DNA of 64,000 nt, from positions 243,414 to 307,413 of the forward strand of contig NW_019775480.1 of assembly GCF_001039355.2 (NCBI RefSeq), given 5' to 3'. The notes beneath the pieces were generated by a model. It was not told where the DNA came from. It ran no database searches and was given only the letters and a program-made list of their open reading frames with translations. Of the stretch, positions 12,935 to 27,000 are shown piece after piece; position 1 is the first letter of the stretch, and every line of letters starts with the position of its first letter. The position numbers and the translations under genes are program-made. Source of the DNA: Lingula anatina. Lineage: Eukaryota > Brachiopoda > Lingulata > Lingulida > Lingulidae.

Positions 12935-12976
12935 CGTGTGTGTGTGTGTGTGAGTTTGTGTGTGTGTGTGTGTGTT
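12935..12976. repeat. (TG)n microsatellite
   Basis: About 40 bases of alternating GT/TG, with one short interruption (agttt). Confidence 0.9.
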
Positions 12977-15900
12977 AACTTCATGCTGTTAAAAAATTTA
13001 GATTACAACTTGAGTACTGCTCATTTCATACAAATCCCCCAACACGAGAATGGAGGTCTCTTCTCTTCTCTTGGAAAAAGACCCATTGTGATAATAAAAA
13101 CTTGATGCTATCTAAGGAAATCCAGAGTATAAAAAATTGGCTTTTATTCGTCGTTGCTACACCAAGGATGACAAGAAAACATCATTATATATAATTACCA
13201 CACCCAATGTTGAACCTTGCTGAAAGTCGAGGTATTCATTTGACTCCACCTGAAAAGGCACATTTCACCACAAATAGCACCTTAATAGTGGGTGAGGGAT
13301 TGAGACGATTAGCCAAAGAATTATCCTTAGATTGAGGTAAGAACTGGGATTTTGCAAGATCATGACCAAAATATTTCGTCTTGTTGCTCACTGTGCCATC
13401 TGAATACCTTAATTTTTAATAAGATTTTTAAATATAACAAGGCAGCAAAGCTGTCAAATGTACAGACAAAAAACAGAAAATAAAGATGCAAAATAGGTCA
13501 TTTTGTCAATTTTGATGCAATAATAAATAATGCTTATAATAGCACTGTCAGTCAACACTGAATTTTAATCATGCACAACAGGTACCATGGTCAATAACAG
13601 GACCGAACACAGAGATATTTTCTGACAGTATTCCAAAGTATCTATGTTGATCCATCCTCCATTTTTATGGTCTTCCAACAGAAAAAAATAGATACCAGCC
13701 AATATAAACTTAATAACCTGACCGTCTTCCGGAAGACCCAGAAGATGGTCTCAATCCACCCCTTCAGTAAGATTACAGTTTCAGGACCATGAGAGTTCAA
13801 ATTCTCATGATGAAAGTCTCAATATTTGAAAAATGATGACAGTCCATAAAATAATATTACATAATGTTTAAAGACATAAAAAACAATACAACTGCTTATG
13901 TGAAAATATAGAAAATGATGCTGCCATTCAAACTTTTAATCTTTNCATCTGTGTCTGTACATAAAAATTAACCGAAGAGAGTTGAGAGTGAACCAGCAGA
14001 AGCATGATACTGAGTGTGGCTTCCAGGAAGTCATGCAATTTTTCTTATCAGAAAATTATCCTTACGACTTGGTCTTGCAACAACCACTTCGGTACACGTG
14101 CACCTGCTACGTACGATTATGGAACAGAAGCGCGCAGCGCTTTTTTTTTTCTTTTTATTAACCCAGCGTCCTTTACATAGTGAAGATCGTCTAGGAGTGG
14201 AGTATTCTAATCACACATGTGCCCTGACTCAGTTTAACTATCATCGCCGACTAATTCACCAAGTCATCGGCTTCTACTCCGATGATTGATATTTTCTGCA
14301 GATGAGATAACACGCCGATATTATTTCAATCGTGATTTCAAGAAGATGATTCAGTTCTTCGCCGTGACAAGAGCCGTTGATAAATCATATCGATCTCAGG
14401 ATGTATACAGCATCGGCTATTGGAGGGTTAGACCGAATGCTAACAATCAATAAATCTTGTGTCAAGGCTGGTCAAAGCACTGAGAGCTGATGCTGACTTA
14501 CCTCTGTCCAGCACGGCACACAATGCCGGTTAACCACTCTCTACCAGCATTTTTTTTCAAAATTCTCACGGTTCACATGTGTGCACAGAGTCAGGGGCAG
14601 AGAGATAACTGTAGATATACTGTGTATATCTAGTGAAAAAATTATGCTGTGGCCCTGGAAGATGGTACCTGTTAATTCAGCTAGTGGAGAGGGTGTTGGT
14701 AAGCTGGTGGAAGGCCCACGGGTGTGGTTGTAGTAGACTATAATTCTGGGTGAAAGTTATTATATTACTACCAGGATCACGATTCTAACATCGTCGCAGG
14801 CTATTGGTGGGTGAGGGGTGGGGCTTACAGACCTTGAACATTTGACCATTGAAGATTGTCTATAGAGCATGGGAGATTTGATTTGAACTTGTTTACAACA
14901 CGTGGATAATGACATCGCTTCCAGTGAAGACTTCAAAACAGTTGCCTTCACATTGGTATGAATGGGATTGGAGCTGCGGTGGCTTATTGACTGTTGATTG
15001 GCATATATAATGGAGATTGGCTGATGACAATCTACACAAGAGATTTGAAGAATCTCGGCAAAAGCTACCAACAAGGCGTGGGGAATACCTTTAACAAAAA
15101 CCGTTTACAACCGTTTGCTACTAACAGGGGGCCTACAATTCAAGTTAAAGGGTAAAATCAGAAAAACAAAACATTTTTTGACGACAAAATATATACCTTG
15201 CTCATCATCATGTAACTTGAATTCAATATCACATACAAGCAGGCCCTCTCATTTTCCATCACTCTTTGTAACTCAGGGGCAGTTCCCTATATTTCTAATA
15301 TTTTCTTTTTTCTTCTAAGAGACACATTTGATAACTTAAAATTGATACCGCCCCGAGACTGGGGTTTTTTAGGGGAAATTAAGGAAAACATTACGCTTAC
15401 ATTTGACGTTCTCGTTCCCAAAAATCGTTAAACTTGACACATTAAAAATGAGCTTAGCTGTGAAAAGTGTCACGAAAGAGATACATCCTGAAATAAAATT
15501 ACCCCCTCAAACAAGCTTTGAAGATAACATATTTTACCATCGTGAAACGCATACTAAATGTGACGTATAAAAAGTCGCTCGCACAACGTACGAAACATCT
15601 TTCAAAAATGAACACAGGCCCATCTTTAAAAATTAAAGTAATAATCCAAATGTCATTGAATATGTTTACTATAATGAGTGAAAAGGTCTCTTTGTAAGTA
15701 GAAAATGTACACAACCACACTCCATGACACCTGTACCCCGAGTAGAGCACACCCCTGCTTCCTTCTGCCACCGCTGTTGCTGAGAAATGTATTGGTAAAC
15801 CAAGAACACACCCCAGTTCTTAGCAGAAAAGGTAAAAACCAAACAGTCATTCCCATTGTTCTATCGCACTGCGTGTTGTTTACGTCCATTTACGTTTGTT

Positions 15901-17530
15901 AGAAAATAGCCCATTCATTTAATGTATATTAAGATGTGCTGTTCGTGTTTATGTATCGTGACTTTTCTACAACAAGGTCGTCAGGGCAAGACGTAACACC
16001 CAATGCTTAGGTTAACCCTGAGCGTATCTCCTGATGGAAAGACTACTAAAGTCACGAAGGGAGTTAAAATATGCCCTTATCATGACCTGCAGTGCTTCCC
16101 CATGACAATAAATCATTTTAATTGTTCACGGATTGAGACGAACACTGTCACGCTCGTTAAAAACATACATTTTATTCAGTTAAGTACAAGAGGCTTAAAG
16201 ACAAAACCGGGGCACCGAACATAATATTCACAATCGGAAAATTGCTTCTATTTGTAGATTTGCCCCCCCCCCCACCCCCACGTTTTCTTTTTTTTCACAA
16301 AACATCATAAGCCTACATATAAATAATTTTTCTAATCATAGGCAACTTCATAAGATTTTTATTTCTTAATTCCGTTTATAACCTTTTGAAATAATGTTGT
16401 CAGAAGTTGATGTTTAATATCAAAATTTATTCTCATCATTGGAGTCTGAATGACACAATAACAATAATAAATACCTTGACGGAGTCTCCTCCGTGACGTT
16501 TTTCCATAGCAGCACGTTTTACCTTTGCTTCTTGGTATAAACTATTTGATTTTGTGCCACTGTATGATAAGAAAGATATACGATTTTACGTTTGTTGTGT
16601 TTGTACAGGCCCTTCAGTTCAGTGACCCACCTGCAGCATCGTGCTGATGTCTGACTCAACTACACGATCATACGTCTTGTTTACAAATCGAATGACAAAC
16701 ATTTCTTTATCAACAAACTGCGCAGCTAATAACTGTAGGCAGCAATTTATAACCTTACATCATTGTTCATGGTTGGTTCCCTGAACAGTCGGACATATAC
16801 GCTGTTGGTTCCAGTAATCGTAAGGCAAGCCTCCTATATTCTGAATGATGCATTTTAACCACAATACACACTCTTAAACAATTTAGTGTCAGGCTTCACC
16901 ATTGTTTGATTACCTCTCTCAGCGAAGCGTTTCATGACCTCCCGCCCAACCCTGGCGGTCCTTCAATGTGATTGTATCGCATCTAATGGCGGTGTCAGGT
17001 GTCAGGTTTCCAGGGCAGGGGTGTCAATAAAACAGTTCTGATTCAACTAGTGCGTTTTTCTGTTAATACCAACCACTTTCATCCTTCCAGAAGACGGTAG
17101 AAGCCTTAATCAGAAGAAAAATGGGATATGTAGATTATATTTGCGCACAAGCGGTATGTAGGAGTTGGTAATGATGCTCAGGTCCCTGTGAAAGAGGTTC
17201 TAAAACTGGTGCAACGGCTTTGTGCCCTGGAATTTTGGACATATTATAAGCAACATCCTAATGTAAAGTGCAACGAGCTAAAGAAACTTCGTGAGGACCC
17301 CTCATTCCATTACAAAAACTTAACAGCGCAAAGAGAATTTCGCAATCAGTTTGACTGCTGGTTTGGTCACAGGTGTTCGTAATATAGGTGTAAATAAAGT
17401 CATGTAGGTGTACGTGTTCACCCACGCGCTTTAGTCACCACCCAAACTAATGTGTCGCGGCGATTGCTTCATTCGCGTCTAGGGTATTGAAATATGTCAA
17501 CATTGAAATCTCTCGTTTCTCATCGACAAC
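12977..17530. other. Intergenic, no gene seen
   Basis: Short open frames occur (for example 14014-14289 and 17188-17382), but none shows a recognisable domain, splice partner or coding-like repetition. Base composition becomes more GC- and CpG-rich from about 14 kb towards the midnolin gene. A poly-C tract lies at about 16263-16277. Confidence 0.45.
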
Positions 17531-17538
17531 CTAGTTAT

Positions 17539-17563
17539 CCAATACTTGGCACTACATAAATAG
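17539..17563 (+). promoter_or_regulatory. Possible core promoter of MIDN
   Basis: A CCAAT (17539-17543) and a TATA-like cataaatag (17555-17563) lie in CpG-containing sequence about 470 bp upstream of the MIDN start codon. An inverted CCAAT (attgg) follows near 17827. The placement is suggestive only, because no transcript start is visible. Confidence 0.3.
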
Positions 17564-18028
17564 CTGCGGGAAGGTTCATGCGTGCACGACACGTTGTCAG
17601 CTGATCTGGTTAAAGCAGGTCTCTGGGTTGAGTCACATCTCAAGGTGGCTCATCTTAGATATATAATTATCCCGTCACGACGTTCGAAGAACACTCCATC
17701 GTGACATTTTACGGACATTCTGATACTGATCTATTACATTAACCCCACAGCCACCAGGCGTTAAGAGACTTGGCGTTCTTTCTGGCTTCCCCTACACAGA
17801 GTAGACTCGTCTTTAAGCAGGCCTCTGATTGGCCGAGCTCCGTTCATTGTAAATCGACCTCGAGTGTTAACAACCTGGCTTGGCTTGCACAGCGCTGAGC
17901 GTACGGACGCGGTGGCATACACCCCAAACTGGAACCAGACCCCTGGACTACAACGAAAGGACACTCGCATCTCGAGGAGAAGACGATCAGGGATCGGACT
18001 GCAGGCCACTAGTATAGACAGGACCAAA

Positions 18029-21000
18029 ATGGAGCGGGATATTGCTGGTCCTACTAGTTCTACGGAGTCACTTCTATGCTCCAACGGGCAGAGCACCTCC
18101 ACAAACTTGATTTCTATTCAGATCTGCCCTTCTACAGGTGGACAATTCGATCTCCAAGTAACGCAAGAGTTCACAGTGGACGACTTAAAAAGAGCAATAG
18201 GAAAAAAGCTTAAAGTTACAAGGGACAAAATCAGTATACTATTTCGAGAAAAGTAAGTAGAATCGTTTATTATGATTTGCGCGCCATACATAATAAGAAT
18301 CGATTTAGTTTGCAAGATCATCTCACAGTCCACATCTCACAGTAAATGATTATCTTAACTTCTGTGATCTTTATTTCTTAGGATTTTAAAAGATGGGACT
18401 TTACGGGAACACAGCGTGGTGGACGGAAGCCGGATCACTCTGTTACCGCACGTAGAGAGCGGACTCATGGTAAGCCCCAATACTTTATGGCATCTTTCTC
18501 GTCCATTCAACTTTTTGTGACGTAGACATTTCCCATAATATCCACCCTGTACGTAGTTCTAGCTCAATTTATGTGCGCAAGGTGCCAGCGGAGAAATTTA
18601 ACTGCGTCGCTGTGTGCAATGGTATTCTTTTACCCTAGCCCCAGTCCGTGACCCACTTACAGCTGAATAGCGATGATATGCGGAGTCCTTTAACAGAGCC
18701 ACGACTCGTCCGCAGGAATGCACTGAAGCATTGCTAGACTGGAGATAAAATAAAGATAGATATGCCCAGAATCGGCGACTTATTTTGTGGCAACCCATGT
18801 TCAAAGCGCACAACCACATTCTACACAAGATAACCAGTAAAAATTATTCTCTCTTCAGCGAAAGTAACCCCCTTTGTGCGCAAAGTTCACGATGTCAAGT
18901 TCAAGTTTTTTTTTGTTTGTTTCAGAATCAACGTGCTGAACAAAGTGTTTTACAAGCTTTGGAGAATTTATCAGACGGACAGGTTAGTATAGTGTACACA
19001 TGTGCTGCACGGAGCAAATGCTTAAAATGATGGCCGCCGAGCGCCAGAATAAAAGGGTTTTGTTCCCGTCCCTTCACGCGCTTGACTGCTTCTCCATGGG
19101 AAAGGGCTAGGGCAGTATTTATTTACATGAAAATTCTAAAGGCGGGCCCTTGCTGTGAAAGTTGTCGGGGTTTTCAGTTCTTGGAGCATTTGAAGACTTG
19201 AGAGATTACAGCTAGAATTTGCACCTTCGCCCAGATACCAGCTGTGCTAAATTAACTGACGCCATTGTATATTCAGGGGTTCCTTAGGGCTCCATTACTG
19301 GAGGGGATAATAGGAGGGGGCGGGCGGATATTCTAATGTTTTCACGTGCACGAGAATACAGTGATATGGCTCTAGTGGAGCATGGAGTAAAGATGACTTG
19401 ACAGGCATCATTTTAACCCAATATCATTAGTTTCATCAAAAATGTCAATATCTAGGACTACAGTGCGCATCGATTATTTTCTTGGTAACCTTAGTAACGA
19501 ATAGGAACGTGTCTGACTTGAAGAAACCGGAATAGTGGAAAGCGTATGATTCAGCGCAAATTTATCATTCTCGGTACGATGTATGATTAAACATAAACCA
19601 AAATCAACAGCATTTTTAAATTGACCCATGATTCAAGAGTTCTACGTTGTCTTTCCTCATAAACTTCTCTCAAGTGTAAGCAGCACATAGCCATTATAAT
19701 GCCTCCTGTGGAATATAACCCGTGGAGCTGAGAGGAGGCGAGGTTTGACACCTGACGCGGTTGTCAGATGTCGAGGTCCGGCGAAATGCCTAATGCCAAA
19801 GCCAAACAATCGCTGACATATTGGTAGGATAGCTGCTAGCAGCCCAGCTGATACTGCAGCACTGGCTCTTATTAATGTCTGCCGTGCAATCTAGATAAAG
19901 ATTTCCCTGTTTCTACAGCGGGGCGCTATTTTTGCCTGTCCTGTGTATACAACTGAAAGGATGTCGATAAGAAAACGTCTTCGATAAAGATGATTTTCCC
20001 AACGTTTTCTTATTTTTACCCTTGTAATTGTTCAATAAATGAACCAAATCGCCTGGCCCGCCAGCACATAGTCTTCGATTCGGTTCCACTGTTGCGTGCG
20101 TGAACACCGCCCCCCTCCCCACCTACGCTCCCGCGTCACGCAGGGTTGGAATACCGCGGTTAAAATGAATAATGGCTCAAAAACAAAAATGTGTAATTCT
20201 TTGGTTTAAGGGTAATGGGTGCACTCTTTCACATCGATGGAATATTAAAAATCTGACTTCTTAAAAACTTACGGATATTTGCTGTTTCGCCCATTTGAAC
20301 GGGTACAAGGCCTGTCTACGGTTCCCTTTGAGAATTACAATATTATGCAGATAAGCATAACTAGATATGGTAAGGGTATTAAGCTCTGTGACTACTGTAT
20401 AATTTGAATGTCACATTAAACCATCACGAGATGGCTGACCTTGCGTTAAACTGACCGTAACTAACATAATCACTCAGGCTCGCGTGATAGCCCCCTTTTC
20501 TCTCCGAGTCTGTAGTTTAAGCCAGCAAGTGGACTGGGAAATGTTAAACCACAGGATGCGGTAAATCAGGAGGAATGTCTGGCGGATATTTTTCCTCGTA
20601 AACGTCAAAACTGGGACAGGGAAGGCAGGCACTTGAATGAACATTATTATCTTGAGACTTCACACCGCGAGATCGTAGTTGATTTTGTAAGGCCCCTTTA
20701 ACGCATAGTTATATTACACCGTCCTAATTAGGTACTTTTGTTTCGTCTTCTTTCTTCTTATTTTGGAGGGGAGGGGGTTTGGTCTTGAGTGGGTGTTTCC
20801 AGTGTCCCGCTCTCTCAGTGGTGAGCCAGGCCGTGGGTGCTTTTATTACTTTAACTTTTGTTGATGAACACTGTAGAATAGCCGTCGTCTGCTTGCACTG
20901 AAAGGACTGACGTCAATCCAGCCTGGTAACAACAGACTACCGGCTCAAAAATCAATACACCTCACTGCAGTGGTAGGGATCGAAGCAAATTGCTACGAAC

Positions 21001-24000
21001 TCGTGGCTTTGAATCTCAGAAGAAATGTCTTAGGATCAATGTAGCAAAGCAGGATTTTAATTGAGAGACGCATAGGCAAAGCTGTCAACGTGATTTTATT
21101 GGGGAAAAGTACCACGCCTGGTGCATACGTAAAACATGCACTTCATACGGGCACTTTTTATGTTCAACAATATAGCCCTGTAGTTGCGTGGAGAACAGCG
21201 GTCTAAATACGCAAGAGGCGTTTGACGATCCGACACCTTTAAAGGCACGTACAAAATACGTGAACCAGCATTCCTCCTCAAATCCCTCTTGACGTTGAAA
21301 GGGAGTTTGTATCTCGTTTCGTTCGCCACCAACGGTATGCATTATGTAGAGGCAGATGGTTGATGCGATATGCATGCCTAACTCACAATCAAGAACGCGG
21401 CACGTCGGAAGTTTGCTGTAAATAGAATGATTTTATTGTGCTTCGTGGAGGAACAACATACAGTGCCTTCTAGCTCGTAGTCTAAGTCGGTCACAGTTTA
21501 CTTCATGCAAACATGATCGTTAGCTGTAAAATTGCAAATCACACTGGCTATACCTGGTCAAACTGGGTGTAATGATCTCAAATTTTCTCGTTTTTCTTTT
21601 TCGACATTCCTAATCGTGACCGGGACTTGCTTTTCTAAACAAGTTTGAAGCAACTGTTATTCTATAATGCACCCAACTGCAGGCATTTCCGCGTGACGTG
21701 CTAATTGACCACATGACAAGCATTGTAAAAGCGATACGGCCAGCAGCGTTGGAATGATTAAACAACGATAAAAACTGGTCTACAACTAGGCAGGTGATGG
21801 GTCCGCGGTCATAGTTCTTCTTAACCGCGATAGCGGCAAAGTGCGCATATGTCTAAGGGTCATTTCAACGTGGGAAAATAAAACATACCGTACGCGATAT
21901 GGCATATCTAATGGTCTGAGGGGATGGGGATGTCTGCTTTTAATGCAACATGGGCTATATGCTTTAGCGTGGGTTCAGTTAGTGGGCGTCCCCTCTGTGC
22001 CCGGTACCTATAGCCGCCCACAGGAGTAGATCGTTTTATGCGACCCTGGCACTCCAAAACAAATGTGCACCTATAGCCGTGATCAGGGTCAGATGTAATC
22101 TATTTACCCAAGAAACATCAGTCATTGCCTAGCGTTCCGTGATTGTTGTCGTTGGATTAACTTCATGTGTGCAATCATCGTGTCAAAGGTGCTCTTTTCC
22201 TTCGTCGCAGTTTCTTAAGGCTAACCAAACGCGACCCTGGCAGTTGGCCAATGTTTTGTGGGACTTCCCTGTTGCCTCAATTTTGATGCAAATGTGCGGA
22301 TCCTGCTCGCGCTCACGTGCTGTTAAGGACGTGATCAAGGGGCGGACGCAAATCCCAAATCCAAATATGGTTGCGGTTTGTGTGCGACGACATGCGGTCG
22401 AGATAGAGATTACCTTTAGCTGTATAGTTCAGTATACATTATATGCTGTAAATCCCCCGTTTGTTCCCATGCACCCAGAAACTCACCGAGTTATTTTATT
22501 GTTCTGTCCGATCAATAGAGTGCTTTTATCGAATGAACGGGGTCATTTTCTGACCGTAGTATCCAAGCTATCGTTAAGATAGCGCGCAATCAATCTGACT
22601 TAACTTACGATGATAACTAGCTGGAACAATGATAACAACCCCCACCTTCCCGATTAAATAAATTATGGCAATGTTGTACACTTTGAATAAAATCAACGTC
22701 GCACATCTGTCACCATGTTTCAATGTTACCTCCCTTCATTTATCCTATTATTTTTCAGGTAAATGATTTTCTTTCCGGTAAGTCACCCCTGACTTTAGCT
22801 ATGAGACTTGGAGACCACATGATGTTTGTACAGCTTCAACTCTCGACGACCCCGCCCAAGAAAGTTGCAAAAAGAAAGAGGACATCAGCCAATCAGACGT
22901 CGTCTTCAGTGTCGTCTGCTGGCACCGCCTCAATGGGAACATCAAATGGATCGACTGCTGCGATTTCACCAGCCTCACAGTTACTGTATAAAGACGCTCA
23001 GTCCACTCTGCCATCCAATACATTACCACCACCATCATCATCATCATCATCTACAGCAACAGATATTACCCCATCGTCTTTAAATAAACCGCCTTACGCC
23101 TCATCATCACAAACAATGACAGTGAAAGAAGCTCCACCAATTAACACATTACCTATACTGGACAAATCGCTATTAGCAGAGGCAAGCAGAAATTTATCAA
23201 AAAGATTAAAGGAATTGTCACAGGCATCGGCTGAAGCAGCGAAAAACCAGGTAAATGATCGCTTAACCCCAACAATTGTGGAGACTTTTAACTCGTAACA
23301 TTTCTACCATAGGTGTGCCACCTCCCCTCTGTCCCAACTCTCAAAATTTTATTTACAAGTCCAAAGGAGCTACTCTGCAAAATGACCCACAGTGAATTGA
23401 ACCCCACCCCACTGTGGGGCATTTTGCAGAGTAGCTCCTTTGGACTTGTAAATAAAATTTTTTGGTGTGGTAACCTGGATCTGGGTATGGTAACCTTTTC
23501 AAAGTTTATTTGCTCAAGGCGAGAGGGGTTGGGCTCTACAAGTTTGAATAACCAAGAAAAAACCATATCAGTTGTAAAGATAGACAATGTGCTTATCACG
23601 GTGACTTTCAATGACACATTTCGATTCTCACATTAGAAGTATTTATGTTAAAAAAAGGCAAACAAGTCAAAATCTTCGCTGCAATTACTGTGAATGAACA
23701 AGGCTAGATTGTGGTAAAATTCTGGTTATTTTATCAGTGTGTTATTTGATATAGATGCATCCAGATCTTTAACATCAGAGTAATGCCAAAGTTCCTTGAT
23801 GTATGCTGTCATAGGATAGAATCAATTAACAAATTCCAGGAATTTGTATATGTTAACATACACATGTAGTTTAAATGAAACTTCAGATTACATTTCCTTT
23901 TGTCCATTTCATAGAATTTGATTTATTTGATAGTGTTGTGAAAAGGAAACATTGTATTTACTCCTTGATGTAGGAAGGGCTTAATTACAAAAAATACCGT

Positions 24001-27000
24001 TGAGTTTCTTTATAGGCAACAAGTGACTGGATTTTTATCGTGCCAATATAGCAACTGGGTTTAGTAGTATATTCATCTCTGTCTAAACCACACGAAAAAA
24101 AATTAACCAATTCAAATTATCCTCAGCATTTAAGATGAAATATTATATGCTAGCTTTAATCTGGTGATATGGTTAACATAATCCCACCCTGCTGAACAGC
24201 TCACTTCGGTCATAAGGTGCATTCAAAGGCCAGTTGTGACAGCTGAAATAGGTACCATGCCATCTCAGCAGACTGTGATTAGGATCTATAACCTTAGGGA
24301 GTCATTCTAATCTCTCTGGTGTCCCACCCACCACCATTGCTGGTGCCTTGCGGGGTAGTTAATGCATGGTGACATATAGACATTGTGTACATGATGTGGT
24401 TCTTATTAAAATCTAGGGATTAGTTGGATGGTTCCTTTGTAAACTTGGCACAAGTTGCCCATAAATGTGCCTTTGAACTAATCTTGGATGTTGTGTGTAG
24501 AGGGGGGTTGTTGTTGTTGTTTTCTTGGAAGAAAAGAAAATATTTTCCTTATGAAAGTTGGTTAAGATGAAAGCAAACATCAACAACAGAACAGATATTT
24601 CTTTTGTTATTACCATAACAAGTGTGATATGTTTTGTATCTCTTTTATTTCAGGAGGAAGACTTGACCCCACCACCATCGCCCCCTGTTACAACTAACAC
24701 GATGAAACCAACATCATCATCATTATCCACATCTTCCACTACAACATCCACCACCTCCTCCTCCTCCTCAGTGATGTCATCATTGTCACCAGCCATGGCA
24801 CGTGATAAACAGCAAGGTGCCATCATAGAGAGCATGCAGCACCACGGACAAGGTGTCTACTCAGGGACTTTCTCAGGTAGGTCAACAGCCATTGTGTAAA
24901 AAGCCAAGAGGTCACCTATAGCGTCATAACATACCACTCCTCTCAACTTGCCAAGAGTCCTTTTTTTTTTGGTGTTAGGTGGTCCATTTAATTTGTATTT
25001 CACTTGACATTTTTTTCAGGTGTGAATTGGGGCATCTTTTATGACATAGGGTAATAATAATAACTATTATAATGTGCCAACCTATCCATACCATGAAGGT
25101 CGTACGTATTATGCCCAGTCAACAGGTTCCATTTTCACTATTATCATATTTTGACCACTTAAACACAGTAGTTTTCTGATACATGAGGGTAGGGTGGATG
25201 GGTAGGGTGGTGGTGGTGGAGTGAGGAGTGTAATGCACCAGCAGACAACCATGCATCCCTCAATCTCACTGTAAACTGGTATCTATTGAATAAAGATGGC
25301 TTTCTGTGAGGTGTATGATGAATTAGTACTGGAAAACTGTGAAAGGAAAAAGTGAAAAAATATTTACTAATATATAATAATTTAGATAAAGCAGTTTAAT
25401 AAAGACTACCGATTTTTATTACCCAAAGATTGTAGAAAGCAAGGAATCTATAGCAAAGCAGTCATTTAGAGCAGATGCATTACATATTTAATCTTTTAAG
25501 CAGGCTTATTATGGATGACTAGTTATGCCCAAGTTTGTAAAATACCTTTACTACGTGGGCACTTGCCAGCATAGCAATGTCATAGATGTTTACGTTGTTA
25601 AATCAATACACAAAGTATGGTTGGTGAAGGGTTAATTGCAATGGGATCAACTGAGAGTTAAACAGATTAGTACTTCTTGGAATATGATGTAGATGCCTAA
25701 CTATAATAACGGTGTTCTATTACAAGACGTGATAATGAGAAGACATTTGCAGTGCAACATTCTTTTTATTTCCTGCAAATCTGAATATTTTCTATGTAAT
25801 TGGTTCAGTCAGTTTCAATGCAGCAGTGTGTTGAGCCATGGAAGTTGATGTAGGTCAGAAATTCACAAGTCCATCAAAGGTGGATATTAAACATTCATGC
25901 ATTTGACCCCCCTCCCACTCAGTGAAGTTAAGCAGTACATGACCTAGCCCACACAGTATCATACAAGAGTTAATGACTACAGTCCAACCATCTGCCCACC
26001 ATGATGGATTACCATAGAGATGAGTTAACTTTGTAAAGTACAGGGTGATTATGCTAATATAAAATTAATGCCTGGTGGTCACGGTGCTGTGGTACATCAT
26101 AGCCCCCCAGAGTTTTGGGTCAGCTGAGAAGGTGTGATATTCAGCACATTTACTTAAACAATGCATCTTCATTCCAGCACTGAACTGCCAAATATTCTCC
26201 TCAGTGATTCAAATGGCATATCGCCATTGATATGGTTTCATGCACCAGCATAACTTATCTTTTGGTGGGCGTTAAATAAATAATTTTCAAAACACTGCGC
26301 TACCATTTCTTATCAGTTCCCATGTTTGTGTAAGTTAGAAACATCATTCTAAAGAGCTGAAAAAGTAAATGATTGTAAAAGATCATAAAAATGAACTTTT
26401 CATGAAGGTCAACATGATTTTGAGTAATGCCATAAAGACACTCAAGGTATGTAAGTAGTTGTGACCTACATAATGGCCTTTGTTTGTTTCCCCGTTTTCC
26501 TGACAAGCAAACCTCTACGGAGAGGTTGTTTACAATGGAGTCAGGCCCACATGTTTTTCCTCCTACAGTTGTGACCATCCTCCAGAGAACCGGAGTCTGC
26601 ATTAAAATATATGATTGATTAACGGTGGAATGAGTTTATCTGATGAAGGATATTGTTCACTCCATACACAGACTTGCACTTTGAATACAACATACCATTT
26701 GTCTCATATCAGTGCTTGTGCACCACAGCCTTGTTAAATATTCCAATAATTTCTCATTCCACATTGTTTGAATGATAAAATATTAAGTATGTTTTCAATA
26801 ATGGTATACATCATTCACTCACTTGTGTATAATATCAAAAGGTTATAGTACTTAACGGCCACTTTTCATTAGTGACTTCTGCATTGATCTGTCAGTCAAA
26901 TCACTTTACCAGGAAAAGATCAAGGCAGTTTGTCCATTGCGTTTTGAATATATCTTATGGCAGACCAGTTTCTAGGACGAGCATTAATCTTTTTTCAAGG

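Noticed and set aside
17188-17382. 64-codon open frame with a plausible protein-like composition
   Set aside because: No splice partner, no known motif and close to the MIDN promoter region. Insufficient support.
17864-18028. Upstream extension of the MIDN reading frame
   Set aside because: The open frame has no ATG before 18029, so the first ATG was taken as the start.
22139-22582. 147-codon open frame in MIDN intron 3
   Set aside because: No domain or splice sites; it lies within the intron of a well-supported gene.
22799-23083. Open frames on the other strand and in another frame over MIDN exon 4 (His- and Met-rich)
   Set aside because: Shadows of the Ser/Thr-rich coding exon; the repeated residues come from the cat/atc microsatellite.
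23288-23636. Similar-looking proteins on both strands
   Set aside because: Both come from the inverted repeat at 23343-23461, not from genes.
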